Shown here: piece by piece, positions 33,001 through 41,822 of the stretch | Layout of the letters: each line of letters opens with the position of its first letter | Numbering within the stretch: position 1 is the first letter of the stretch | Source of the DNA: Gammaproteobacteria bacterium | Lineage (GTDB): Bacteria; Pseudomonadota; Gammaproteobacteria; Steroidobacterales; Woeseiaceae | Direction of reading: 5' to 3' | Length of the DNA: 64,000 bases | Assembly (NCBI GenBank): GCA_029884455.1 | Contig: JAOUHU010000009.1 | Coordinates: 1-64,000, forward strand | Program-made: the position numbers and the translations under genes | Notes under the pieces: generated by a model | What the model saw: only the letters and a program-made list of their open reading frames with translations | Told to the model about the DNA's origin: nothing | Databases searched by the model: none

Positions 33001-35905
33001 TTCCCGTTGGAAGGGTGTTGATCTCAAGGACGGCGACAACCAGATCCGTGTCATTGTTTCCAATGCCGATGGCAGCCGCGCTGCTGCCTTTACACGCAGT
33101 GTGTACTATTCCGGAGCACCGATCCGCGGTGAGTTTGTCGCCGGCCGGTCGAGCCTGGTCGCCGATGGCAAAACGCAGCCTGTTGTTGCTGTGCGCATGT
33201 TTGATCGCGCCGGCAAACCATCGCGTACCGGCACCATCGGTACTTATCGCGTCGATGCCCCGTATCGGTCGGCATGGGACGTGGACAACGAACGCAAGAA
33301 CAAGCTGGTCAGCATTGGTCCGCGCGAACCGAGTTATCGTGTCGGTGCTGACGGCATCGTGCTGATTGAACTCGAGCCAAGCACGCAGTCGGGCGAGGTA
33401 GTACTCAACTTCAAATTTGACCATGAACGCGAACAGCAGCTACGCGTGTGGCTGAAGCCCGCCGATCGCGAGTGGATCCTGGTCGGTTTCGCGGAAGGCA
33501 CGGCGGCCTACGACACCTTGTCGGACAACCTGTCAGCTGCCTTGGCCGCAGGTCATGAGGAAGGTTACGTCGACGAGGGGCGGGTAGCATTCTTTGCCAA
33601 GGGCAGCATCAAGGGCAAATACCTGATGACTATTGCCTACGATTCAGACCGCGAACGCAGCGAGACGCGCAACAGTTTTGACACGGTGGTCGATCCGAAC
33701 GCCAATTACCCGTTGTATGCGGACACCAGCGAACAGCGCTTCGAGGCGCCAAGCCAACGAAAGCTCTACGTCAAGCTCGAGCGCAGCCAGTTCTATGCAT
33801 TGTTCGGTGATTACGATACCGGCTTGTCGGTTACCGATCTGGCGCGCTACGAGCGGCGCTTCAATGGTTTCAAGAGTGAATACCGTGGTGACAACATCGG
33901 CTATACCGCGTTTGCTGCAGAAAGTAACCAGGGTTTTCATCGGGACGAGATTCGCGGCGATGGAACCTCAGGCCTGTACCGCCTGAGTGTTGCGCCGATC
34001 ATCGCCAACAGCGACAAGGTACGCCTCGAAGTACGCGACCGTTTTGACTCTGGCCAGGTGATCAGTACTACCAATCTGCATCGCTTCCTGGACTACAACC
34101 TTGATGCGCAGAACGGCAGCCTGTACTTCAAACGACCGGTGCCAAGCCGTGACCAGGATTTCAATCCGGTCTATATAATCGTCGAGTACGAGTCGGCATC
34201 CGACGCGGATCAAGACATTGTGGCCGGCGGTCGAGTATCGATCGGCAATGCCGTACGAACACTGGAAGCAGGTGTGACCTACGTCAGTGACGACACTGCT
34301 GGTGCCGAGGCGGACCTGAGCGGCGTCGATCTGCGCTGGCAGGTTAATCCGCAGGCGGAATTCAAAGCCGAACTGGCAAGTACCAGCTCGATCGTCGCGG
34401 GTGTGCCGCAAGACGGCACGGCGAAATCGCTCGAACTCGAGTACAACGGCGAGAAAGCGGACGTGCGCGCCTTTGTCCGCGAAGTCGAAAACGGTTTTGG
34501 ACTCGGCTATCAATCGGCCGCTGACCGTGGATTCCGCCGGCTCGGCGTCGAGGCGCGCGGCAAATTCAGCGAGCAATGGGCAGTCGAGGGCGAGGCGGGC
34601 TGGCAACAGAATCTGGAAACTGAAGACATTCGCGTACTTGCTATCGGGCGCGTGCGCTACGAACGCGACTCATTTAGTACCACGCTGGGCCTTACGCATG
34701 CTGAAGACGAGTTTGAAGACGGCGAGACGCGATTGAGCGACATTGCCGAACTTGGCGTGGCGCAGCGCATGTTCGACGATCGATTGACGCTTCGTGCCAG
34801 CGGCAGCTCGGCGATTTCCGGGGATGCCGAAAATACTGATTATCCAACGAGTTTCGTGCTGGGTGCGGATTACAAGCTGCTAAAGGATGTATCGCTGGTA
34901 GGCGAGTACGAAGATGCCAGTGGTGTTGGTCTGGACGCGACCATGACGCGAATTGGCATTCAGGCGACGCCGTGGAACCGCACGCAAGTGAATACGTTTG
35001 TTACCAACGAGGTGACCGAATTCGGGCCGCGCCTGTTTTCCAATGTCGGCCTGGTGCAGGGATTCCAGCTCAACGAACGCTGGTCGCTGGACTTTGGCGT
35101 TGACCAGAGCAATACCTTGCGAGATGCCGATGCCCGCCAGTTCGACCCGGATCGCGAGCTGGCCACGGGATCGAACCAGGAGGACTTCCTGGCAGCTTAT
35201 GTCGGTGCCATGTACAGCGCCGGGATGTGGAGCGCGAATTCGCGCTTCGAGCACCGCAATTCCGATCGAGAAGAGCGCAATACCTTGCTGGCAGGATGGT
35301 ATCGCGAGCCGGTCGCCGGTCATGGCATGTCAGCGGGCATGACCCTGCTGCAAAACGATACCATTGGCGGTGACGATATGACCTCAGTGGCGTTAAAGGG
35401 AGGCTGGGCCTATCGCAAGTCGGACAAGCGCTGGTCCTTCCTGAATCGCACCGACCTGATCTTCACTGATGCAACCCAGGGCGGCCAACAGTTGTTGTCC
35501 TGGCGCCTGATAAATAATTTCAATGCCAATCGGCGCCTCGGCGCCGCGGCCCAACTGTCGTTGCAATATGCATTCAAGTTTGTGCGCAGTGAATTCGACG
35601 GCGATGGCTACTCGGGGTTTACCGACCTGATCGGGGTCGATTGGCGCCGCAGCCTCAGCCAACGCTGGGATTTCGGCGTCAATTCCAGTATTTACCATGC
35701 CTACCAGTCGGGCGTTTTCGACTATGGTGCCGGCATGGATGTCGGCTTCCGCTTGCTGGACAATATGTGGCTTAGTGCGGGATACAATGTCAGCGGTTTT
35801 TACGATGCCGATTTTACCCAGGCACGTTACACGGCACAGGGACCGTTCCTGCGATTCTCAGTCAAGGCCGACCAGCACTTTCTGCAGAAAGTAACCGCCA
35901 GATAG
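30044..35905 (+). CDS. Giant (1953 aa) DUF11 / OmpA-C-like / outer-membrane beta-barrel protein
   Basis: Signal peptide; VISNQAELAYQP; DUF11-like LENSSTAGTFSDVQIVDQLPPGVRYV; SdrD-like GVANIRVYLEDGRYAVSDAGGRFHFEGLEPGTH; OmpA-like LIEDWQGVSDIRIVATGHSDSARIS..RGADEPVVSNDTAAGRQANRRVEMVL; long alternating beta-strand C-terminal region. Confidence 0.82.
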   Translation: MLNGPQKSNGRRATRKGGPRYVLARRFVACLGALLVTGIAFASPPGAVISNQAELAYQPTPGVSVTVTSNAVTVTTAVVRAPSSVEFTRVLGAGTGSYQETVGPAACEQGGSFVLLADPVLIGGVLIDPTQLHEVSAAAAYTLAESAFMRLADADQNLDFQLIDYAVVTVSNTTSGDTETIRLSETGPNTGVFAGFVPLAGGTASSGDCALQGQSGSSIVVQYVDPADGGDTASDTALLDPVQRVFESVSGTAISNASIELVYASSGLPAIVYGNDGVSQFPSVISSGGTVMDSAGTSYTFGPGEYRFPVVPDGDYRLLVTPPPEYTAPSLVSISDLQNLPGAPYALQPGSFGNAFSKSGGITFSLDIPVDPRESALFLQKATTTTVAAPGDFVRYELQLENSSTAGTFSDVQIVDQLPPGVRYVADSTRIDAQAAPDPVLGADLRTLEFRIATLAVGQRVTITYVVEIIGGERNQDLVNRATATTSAGLVSNEASATIRLTEDLFRSTGTIIGRVLEAGCSQQTFSEEQGVANIRVYLEDGRYAVSDAGGRFHFEGLEPGTHVAQLDTFTVPEYFDVIGCDDAPAFAGRADSQFVKLAPGSLLRADFYLRRKPRPEGRIDLELQSSGTDSAEQVAYELTLRGKGNVAVDNIRLMFLLPDGVHYLPGTMRIGDAHAGDPVIQDSMLSMPIADQFGDWLSTVRFVAAIDADVTGEHSTKALARFDSPIAADQQTPVAETKMVRDAAVSKNEGYVLDLKFDVLSASLSAEDELKLDLLIEDWQGVSDIRIVATGHSDSARISARNQHLFENNYVLSEARAMAAAFYVADALQVPRENIQVTGRGADEPVVSNDTAAGRQANRRVEMVLSGSRRSKPSFLQVTQESSGTMVTPTLGAIPGEETERNRARSDDELDAGMPASQVEPGIETLQPGVALLLPQRGFQPALPVTKVSVQHEPTQSIKIYLNDSPVSELNFDTTAVNAAKTVAVSRWKGVDLKDGDNQIRVIVSNADGSRAAAFTRSVYYSGAPIRGEFVAGRSSLVADGKTQPVVAVRMFDRAGKPSRTGTIGTYRVDAPYRSAWDVDNERKNKLVSIGPREPSYRVGADGIVLIELEPSTQSGEVVLNFKFDHEREQQLRVWLKPADREWILVGFAEGTAAYDTLSDNLSAALAAGHEEGYVDEGRVAFFAKGSIKGKYLMTIAYDSDRERSETRNSFDTVVDPNANYPLYADTSEQRFEAPSQRKLYVKLERSQFYALFGDYDTGLSVTDLARYERRFNGFKSEYRGDNIGYTAFAAESNQGFHRDEIRGDGTSGLYRLSVAPIIANSDKVRLEVRDRFDSGQVISTTNLHRFLDYNLDAQNGSLYFKRPVPSRDQDFNPVYIIVEYESASDADQDIVAGGRVSIGNAVRTLEAGVTYVSDDTAGAEADLSGVDLRWQVNPQAEFKAELASTSSIVAGVPQDGTAKSLELEYNGEKADVRAFVREVENGFGLGYQSAADRGFRRLGVEARGKFSEQWAVEGEAGWQQNLETEDIRVLAIGRVRYERDSFSTTLGLTHAEDEFEDGETRLSDIAELGVAQRMFDDRLTLRASGSSAISGDAENTDYPTSFVLGADYKLLKDVSLVGEYEDASGVGLDATMTRIGIQATPWNRTQVNTFVTNEVTEFGPRLFSNVGLVQGFQLNERWSLDFGVDQSNTLRDADARQFDPDRELATGSNQEDFLAAYVGAMYSAGMWSANSRFEHRNSDREERNTLLAGWYREPVAGHGMSAGMTLLQNDTIGGDDMTSVALKGGWAYRKSDKRWSFLNRTDLIFTDATQGGQQLLSWRLINNFNANRRLGAAAQLSLQYAFKFVRSEFDGDGYSGFTDLIGVDWRRSLSQRWDFGVNSSIYHAYQSGVFDYGAGMDVGFRLLDNMWLSAGYNVSGFYDADFTQARYTAQGPFLRFSVKADQHFLQKVTAR

Positions 35906-35943
35906 CCCTGCGATTTCTGGTTTAAACGTGTACTCTCGGCGGC

Positions 35944-37863
35944 GTGATCTCGCTCGCTGATTTTTTTTCCATCGATAGTCCGTTGCAACAATTGCTGCCG
36001 GGGTTCCAGCTGCGCGCCGGGCAGGCCTGGATGGCCGAAGCAGTCGCCGATACCATTGCCAGCGGCAGCAAACTGGTGGTCGAAGCCGGCACCGGTACCG
36101 GCAAGACTTTCGCTTACCTGCTGCCGGCCTTGCAGAGCGGCAAGAAAACCATCATCTCGACCGGCACCAAGGCCTTGCAGGACCAGTTGTATCATCGCGA
36201 TTTGCCGCTGGTCGGCAAGGCGATCGGGCGGCCCGTCAGCACGGCGCTGCTCAAAGGCCGTGCCAACTACCTGTGCCTGCATCGACTCGACCAGCTTGCG
36301 GAGGTTGGCAGCACGCTGCGCGACGATCTGCGCGAGATTCGCGAATGGCGTTATCGAACCCGCAGCGGTGATCGCGCTGAACTCAGCGAGGTTGCAGAGG
36401 ACTCCGGCGTCTGGCCGCTGGTGACTTCGACGGTTGACAACTGCCTTGGCCAGAAATGCCCGGAGTACGCCAATTGCCATGTTGTGAAAGCACGTCGCGC
36501 TGCCCAGGAGGCCGATCTGGTCATCGTCAATCATCACCTCTTGCTTGCCGATCTCGCCATGAAGGAACACGGTTTCGTCGAGTTTCTGCCAGGTGCAGAG
36601 GCATTCATCCTCGATGAGGCACACCAGATTCCGGATCTTGCGGTGCAGTTTTTTGGTGTCAGCCTGGGCAGCCGCGAGCTGGAACGCATAGTCGAGGAAA
36701 TTCGTGCTGCGACGCTGCCGTTCCAGCAGACCGAGCTGCAGCGCCGCATTGACAAGTTGCAGCTAAGTATCCAGTCGCTGCGCGCGCACGCACCGCGCCA
36801 GGAGGGCAAGCACCAGCTGGCCGAAGTGCTGCCGGACATTCGCGACGACTTGCAGGCACTGCAATTGGCACTGGGCGACATGCAACGGGCGCTTGCAGAG
36901 TTCGCGGATTCTGGTGTCGATTTGCAGCAATTGCATGTACAGGTCATGACAGCGCTCGAGCGCCTGGCATTGCTGGTAAATGATGAAACGTGGGATGGAC
37001 TGCGCTGGCTGGAAGTCAATCCGCGCTCATTGCGGCTGCACCTGACGCCCCTCGATGTCTCGGCGACACTGCACGGCATGTTCAACAATCCGGGCCAGGC
37101 CTGGATATTCACTTCGGCAACGCTGGCCGTCGCCGATGATTTTTCGCACTTCCTCGCGCGCGCGGGTCTTGTCGGGGTCACCGCGCTGTCATTCCCGAGT
37201 CCATATGAGGTACACGAGAATGGGTTGGTGTATCTGCCGCACCATCTTCCGGAACCGTCAAACGCATTGCATACCGCCGCCATGCTTGAGTCGGTGGTTC
37301 CGTTACTGGACCTGACCAGTGGCGGCGTGTTCTGCCTGTTTACCAGCCACCGTGCCTTGAACAATGCCCGGCAGTGGTTCAAGACTCACAAAAAGGTCCT
37401 GGCTGGCCGCAAGCTGCTGGTGCAGGGCAGTGTGCCGCGCGATGATCTGTTGCGACGTTTCCGTGACGCAGGAAATGCGGTACTGCTTGGCACCGGCAGC
37501 TTTTGGGAAGGGGTCGATGTGCGCGGCCAGGCGCTGACGATTGTGGCGATCGATAAGTTGCCGTTTGCATCGCCCGCGGATCCGTTGCTGCTGGCGCGGC
37601 TTGAATACATCCGGCGGCAGGGCGGTAACGGATTCACCGAACACCAACTGCCACAGGCGGTGCTGGCGATGAAGCAGGGCGCAGGCCGATTGCTGCGTGA
37701 CCAGGATGATTATGGCGTCATTGTGCTATGCGACCCGCGCATCATGAGCAAGAGCTATGGCGGGATGTTTCTCAACAGCCTGCAGCCGATGCCATGCACC
37801 TCGTCGCTGGACGATGTTGCACGATTCTTCGCGCGGCACGAGAACCGGCGGGCCAGCGCATGA
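35944..37863 (+). CDS. DinG/YoaA-family ATP-dependent helicase
   Basis: Walker A VEAGTGTGKTFAYLLPAL, DEAH (LDEAHQIPD), GTGSFWEGVDVRG, GAGRLLRD. Confidence 0.93.
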   Translation: MISLADFFSIDSPLQQLLPGFQLRAGQAWMAEAVADTIASGSKLVVEAGTGTGKTFAYLLPALQSGKKTIISTGTKALQDQLYHRDLPLVGKAIGRPVSTALLKGRANYLCLHRLDQLAEVGSTLRDDLREIREWRYRTRSGDRAELSEVAEDSGVWPLVTSTVDNCLGQKCPEYANCHVVKARRAAQEADLVIVNHHLLLADLAMKEHGFVEFLPGAEAFILDEAHQIPDLAVQFFGVSLGSRELERIVEEIRAATLPFQQTELQRRIDKLQLSIQSLRAHAPRQEGKHQLAEVLPDIRDDLQALQLALGDMQRALAEFADSGVDLQQLHVQVMTALERLALLVNDETWDGLRWLEVNPRSLRLHLTPLDVSATLHGMFNNPGQAWIFTSATLAVADDFSHFLARAGLVGVTALSFPSPYEVHENGLVYLPHHLPEPSNALHTAAMLESVVPLLDLTSGGVFCLFTSHRALNNARQWFKTHKKVLAGRKLLVQGSVPRDDLLRRFRDAGNAVLLGTGSFWEGVDVRGQALTIVAIDKLPFASPADPLLLARLEYIRRQGGNGFTEHQLPQAVLAMKQGAGRLLRDQDDYGVIVLCDPRIMSKSYGGMFLNSLQPMPCTSSLDDVARFFARHENRRASA

Positions 37864-38555
37864 AAATACTGGCGCTGGATACGTCATCGATTGCATGCAG
37901 CGTTGCGCTGCAGATCGGCGACCGCAAGGCTGCGCGACATACTGAGCACGAGCGCGAACACACGCGATTGCTGCTGCCGATGATTCGTGCGGTACTCGAT
38001 GAATTGGCTGTTGAGCTCAAGGATCTTGATGCAATTGCGCTGGGTAATGGCCCGGGCTCGTTTATTGGCATGCGCATCGGCGCATCCGTAGCACAGGGCC
38101 TGGCGCATGCTGCGAACCTCCCGATTGTGCCGGTTTCATCATTGGCCGCCGTCGCGAGCGAGGTATTTGCCGAACAGCATGCTGCTGAAGTCGTCGTGAC
38201 CCAGGACGCACACATGAATGAGGTGTATCTCGGTTATTTTTCGCGGGATGCGGCCGGCCTGCCGCTGGCACTGATAACAGAGCGACTGCACCGGCACGAG
38301 GCAATTGCAGAGCTTGCCGCGGCGCGCAGCGGCGCGCGCCTCGCGGCCGGCGCTGGCTGGGCCTGCTATCCGGCACTGCTGGCGGCAAACCGCCAGTATT
38401 TCGATGGCACCAGCAAGGTGTTGTACCCGAGTGCCACCGCGGTGTTGCGCATCGCTGTGCAGGCCCTGGCTAACGGTGCTGGCATTGCACCGACTGAGGT
38501 GGTTCCTGCCTATTTGCGGCATGTTGTGGCGGCAGTGCCGGCGGGGAGTTCGTAA
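37860..38555 (+). CDS. tsaB: tRNA t6A synthesis protein TsaB
   Basis: MKILALDTSSIACSVAL..AIALGNGPGSFIGMRIGASVAQGLA; ATGA overlap with upstream helicase. Confidence 0.94.
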   Translation: MKILALDTSSIACSVALQIGDRKAARHTEHEREHTRLLLPMIRAVLDELAVELKDLDAIALGNGPGSFIGMRIGASVAQGLAHAANLPIVPVSSLAAVASEVFAEQHAAEVVVTQDAHMNEVYLGYFSRDAAGLPLALITERLHRHEAIAELAAARSGARLAAGAGWACYPALLAANRQYFDGTSKVLYPSATAVLRIAVQALANGAGIAPTEVVPAYLRHVVAAVPAGSS

Positions 38556-38623
38556 CAGATCTGTAATATAGTGCTGCTGTAATGTTCGGGCCGCGCGCCA
38601 TGGCGCGCTTTCAAGAACCGAAG

Positions 38624-39319
38624 ATGACTGCGACCAAGATACTGATTGTTGAAGACGAAGCGCCGATTCGAGAGATGATTGCCTTTCACCTCGGGCGAGC
38701 CGGTTTTGTCGCAATCGAGGCTGCAAATTGTCGGGATGCGCGTGAACTGCTGGCGAATGAGCGACCTGACCTGGCGCTGGTGGACTGGATGCTGCCGGAC
38801 ATGAGCGGCCTGGAGCTTACCCGGATGCTGAAACGGGATCGGGCGAATGATGACCTGGCGATCATCATGCTGACAGCGCGTGCCGACGAGTACGACAAGG
38901 TCGCTGGCCTGGAGGGTGGTGCCGACGATTACATCACCAAGCCATTCTCGCCGCGTGAGCTGGTTGCAAGAATCCAGGCGGTGCTGCGACGAGCCGGCCA
39001 TATTGACGACGAGCCGCTGGTCGCGGGTGATTTGCACCTCGATGCCGCCGGACATCGGGTGAGTGTCAATGGCAAGGAAATTCGGCTCGGACCCACAGAG
39101 TATCGGTTGCTGCATTTTCTTATGACCCACCCGGACCGGGTTTTCAGCCGGGCGCAGTTGCTGGACCGCGTCTGGGGCGCCAACGTCTATATAGAAGAGC
39201 GTACCGTCGATGTGCACGTGCGCCGTCTGCGCAAGGCACTCGCGGCCGGGGCGGGCGCGCAATACATTCAGACCGTGCGCGGCGCCGGCTATCGATTTTC
39301 GGCCAAAGACAAGAGCTGA
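38624..39319 (+). CDS. phoB: Phosphate regulon response regulator PhoB
   Basis: OmpR-family receiver plus winged helix; KILIVEDEAPIREM..TVRGAGYRFS; next to phoR, phoU and pst genes. Confidence 0.9.
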   Translation: MTATKILIVEDEAPIREMIAFHLGRAGFVAIEAANCRDARELLANERPDLALVDWMLPDMSGLELTRMLKRDRANDDLAIIMLTARADEYDKVAGLEGGADDYITKPFSPRELVARIQAVLRRAGHIDDEPLVAGDLHLDAAGHRVSVNGKEIRLGPTEYRLLHFLMTHPDRVFSRAQLLDRVWGANVYIEERTVDVHVRRLRKALAAGAGAQYIQTVRGAGYRFSAKDKS

Positions 39320-39325
39320 CCGCGT

Positions 39326-40615
39326 GTGAGTGAGTCGGGGCGAAAAGTAGTCATTGGCATCGGCCTGCTGTTGGCCACTGGTGCGCTGATCGGTTGGAGC
39401 TATGGCCACGTTGAGCGCGGCCTGTTGATTGCGGCACTGCTGATATTGGTCTGGATGCTACGCAGTCTTATTATCTTCGAACGCTCGATTCATAGCGGCG
39501 AGTTCAACGCCTTCCAGTATGGCGATGGCATCTGGCAGCAAATGGCGTCGCGATTTCGTTACGAGCGTGACCGCGGTGACCGGTACAAAAGCCAGCGATT
39601 GCAATTGCTGAAGGAAATCCGCAGATCGACGCGCGCCATGCCGGATGGCGCTATTATTCTCGATGAACAGCTGGAGATCATTACCTGTAACCGGGCAGCA
39701 AAAACCCTGGTCGGGCTGAAACCGAAGAAAGACCGTGGCCAACGGGTCGACAACATCATTCGCGATCCTGCGTTAACCGAGCTGCTGCGGGCCGACGACC
39801 CGACCATGACGGTCGATATCGAATCGCCGATGCAGGACAGCGCCTGGCTGAATTGTCGCCTGGTGCCCTACGGGGCGGGCCAGAAATTATTGATCATTCG
39901 GGATGTTACTGAGCGCATTCGGCTGAACAAGATGCGGCGGGATTTCGTCGCCAATGCCTCGCACGAATTGCGCTCGCCGTTGACGGTTATTTGCGGATAC
40001 CTCGACAGTTTGGCCGGTGATGCTGCCGTGCCGGAGGACCTGCGGCAGCCGATCCTGCAGATGCAGGCGCAGGCGCAACGCATGTCCATCATAGTTGCAG
40101 ACCTGATGCAATTGTCGCGGGTCGAGAGCAGCGGCCGTGCCGGCGACGAGGAACATGTCGACGTCACAGCTGTCCTGACGGCGGCTGCGCGTGCCTATGC
40201 GGGCCTGGAGTCGTCGCCGGACATCCAGGTTGAGGGCGACGCGTCGATCCGGATTCTCGGCATCACTCGTGAAATCGAGTCCGTCGTGGCGAACCTGATT
40301 TCAAACGCGGTCCGGCATACACCTAAATCCGGGCACCTTAAGCTGTGCTGGCGCAAGGCAGAAAATGGTGCCGAACTTATCGTCAGCGACGATGGCGAGG
40401 GTATCGCCGAGGAACATATACCGCGATTGACCGAAAGGTTTTTTCGCGTCGATCGCGGCCGCAGCCGCGAGGGTGGCGGCATCGGACTGGGCCTGGCCAT
40501 CGTCAAGCACATCCTGCAGCGGCACGATGCGCGGCTCGAGATCAGCAGTACGCCGGGCCAGGGCAGCGAGTTTCGTTGCTGTTTTCCCGCGGCGCGCATT
40601 TCCGCGGCAACGTAG
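39326..40615 (+). CDS. phoR: Phosphate regulon sensor histidine kinase PhoR
   Basis: H-box FVANASHELRSPLTVICGYLD; N-, G-boxes; PAS region. Confidence 0.9.
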   Translation: MSESGRKVVIGIGLLLATGALIGWSYGHVERGLLIAALLILVWMLRSLIIFERSIHSGEFNAFQYGDGIWQQMASRFRYERDRGDRYKSQRLQLLKEIRRSTRAMPDGAIILDEQLEIITCNRAAKTLVGLKPKKDRGQRVDNIIRDPALTELLRADDPTMTVDIESPMQDSAWLNCRLVPYGAGQKLLIIRDVTERIRLNKMRRDFVANASHELRSPLTVICGYLDSLAGDAAVPEDLRQPILQMQAQAQRMSIIVADLMQLSRVESSGRAGDEEHVDVTAVLTAAARAYAGLESSPDIQVEGDASIRILGITREIESVVANLISNAVRHTPKSGHLKLCWRKAENGAELIVSDDGEGIAEEHIPRLTERFFRVDRGRSREGGGIGLGLAIVKHILQRHDARLEISSTPGQGSEFRCCFPAARISAAT

Positions 40616-40619
40616 TTTT

Positions 40620-40693
40620 GTCACAAAAATGCAATATTTCGGTCACCATTTCGAAATACAAAGCCCGTAGCTTGTCGTCACAATTTCGAAACA
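40620..40693. promoter_or_regulatory. Candidate PhoB-responsive region upstream of porin: GTCAC repeats
   Basis: GTCACAAAAAT at 40620; GTCACCATTTCGAAATA (40642-40658) and GTCACAATTTCGAAACA (40677-40693) form a near-identical direct repeat; first two GTCAC motifs are 22 nt apart. Confidence 0.4.
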
Positions 40694-40708
40694 GGGACAT
40701 GACTTGCA

Positions 40709-41806
40709 ATGAAACTGATACATGGCACGTGCGTTGCGTTAATTTCGTTGATGCTGCTGGCGCCCGCATCGAACGCGGCGGAAGAGAACTGGGCGGATCG
40801 AATCACTTTCAGTGGCGACTTGCGGCTGCGTTATGAAGTCATCGAACTGGAACTGGCTGAAAAGCGCGATCGGGCCCGGTACCGCGCACGCCTGGCAATG
40901 GCCATGCAGGCCAGCGACTCGGTGAGCCTGGTTATGCAGCTTGCATCCGGTGCCGAGGATCCGGTGTCCAGGAACGTCACCTTTGACGGCGGTTTTTCCG
41001 GCGACGACATTGGCTTCGACCTGGTTTATGCGGACTGGACCGCGGCCGAAGGCCTGCACGTATTGGCAGGCAAGATGAAGAACCCCCTGTACCGGGCTGG
41101 CGGCAATTCGATGACCTGGGACAGTGACCTGAACCCGGAGGGCCTGGCGCTGACCTACAGCAAGGGACTGTTTTTCGGTACCGCCGGCCGATTCTGGGTC
41201 GAGGAGCGTGCCAGCGACGACGACTCAACACTGACAGCCGTGCAGCTGGGTGGCAAATTCGATGTCACGGAGAACGCCGTAATCACCGCTGGCGTTGGCT
41301 ATTTCGCCTTCAGTAATACGGTCGGTAACACTCCGTTCTACAACGGCTTGCCAAAAGGTAACTCGGTTGACACACAACTCCTGTATCTCTACGAATACAA
41401 GGACACCGAAGTATTTCTGCAATTCGATACCAAGGTCGGTGACATGCCGCTGCAACTTTTCGCGCATACCACGCGCAATGGCGAGGTTGACGAGCAGGAC
41501 AACGGCCTGGCATACGGCGCCAGGCTGGGGTCAGCCAAAGACCCGGGCCAGTGGGAAGTTGCACTGGCCTACCACGACATCGAAGCGGATTCGCTGCTTG
41601 GTACTTTCAACGATTCGGACTTCGGTGGCGGTGGCACGGGCGCAAATGGGCTTATTTTCAAGACCAGGTATGTCGTGGCGAAAAATATCGCGCTGGCCGG
41701 CAGCTACTTCAGCAACACGGTCAACGCCAATTCCTCGAGCATTTCAAGCCTGCCCGAACTGGACTATGATCGGTTGCAACTCGACGTCGAATTCAGGTTT
41801 AACTAA
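40709..41806 (+). CDS. Outer-membrane porin-like protein
   Basis: Signal peptide; DLRLRYEVIELELAEKRDRARYRARLAM; beta-barrel; terminal LQLDVEFRFN. Confidence 0.8.
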   Translation: MKLIHGTCVALISLMLLAPASNAAEENWADRITFSGDLRLRYEVIELELAEKRDRARYRARLAMAMQASDSVSLVMQLASGAEDPVSRNVTFDGGFSGDDIGFDLVYADWTAAEGLHVLAGKMKNPLYRAGGNSMTWDSDLNPEGLALTYSKGLFFGTAGRFWVEERASDDDSTLTAVQLGGKFDVTENAVITAGVGYFAFSNTVGNTPFYNGLPKGNSVDTQLLYLYEYKDTEVFLQFDTKVGDMPLQLFAHTTRNGEVDEQDNGLAYGARLGSAKDPGQWEVALAYHDIEADSLLGTFNDSDFGGGGTGANGLIFKTRYVVAKNIALAGSYFSNTVNANSSSISSLPELDYDRLQLDVEFRFN

Positions 41807-41822
41807 GCAGGTCTACCCAAGC

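Noticed and set aside
31325-33424. Minus-strand ORFs 31325-32458 (377 aa) and 32483-33424 (313 aa)
   Set aside because: Lie entirely inside the 1953-aa + strand gene; no recognisable family.
38561-38583. Two CTGTAAT half-sites upstream of phoB considered as a PHO box
   Set aside because: 16-nt spacing instead of 11; too weak to call.
41295-41822. N-terminal extension of the phoU ORF
   Set aside because: Overlaps the porin gene in another frame; PhoU starts at 41823 (MQASDLTQHISRRF).
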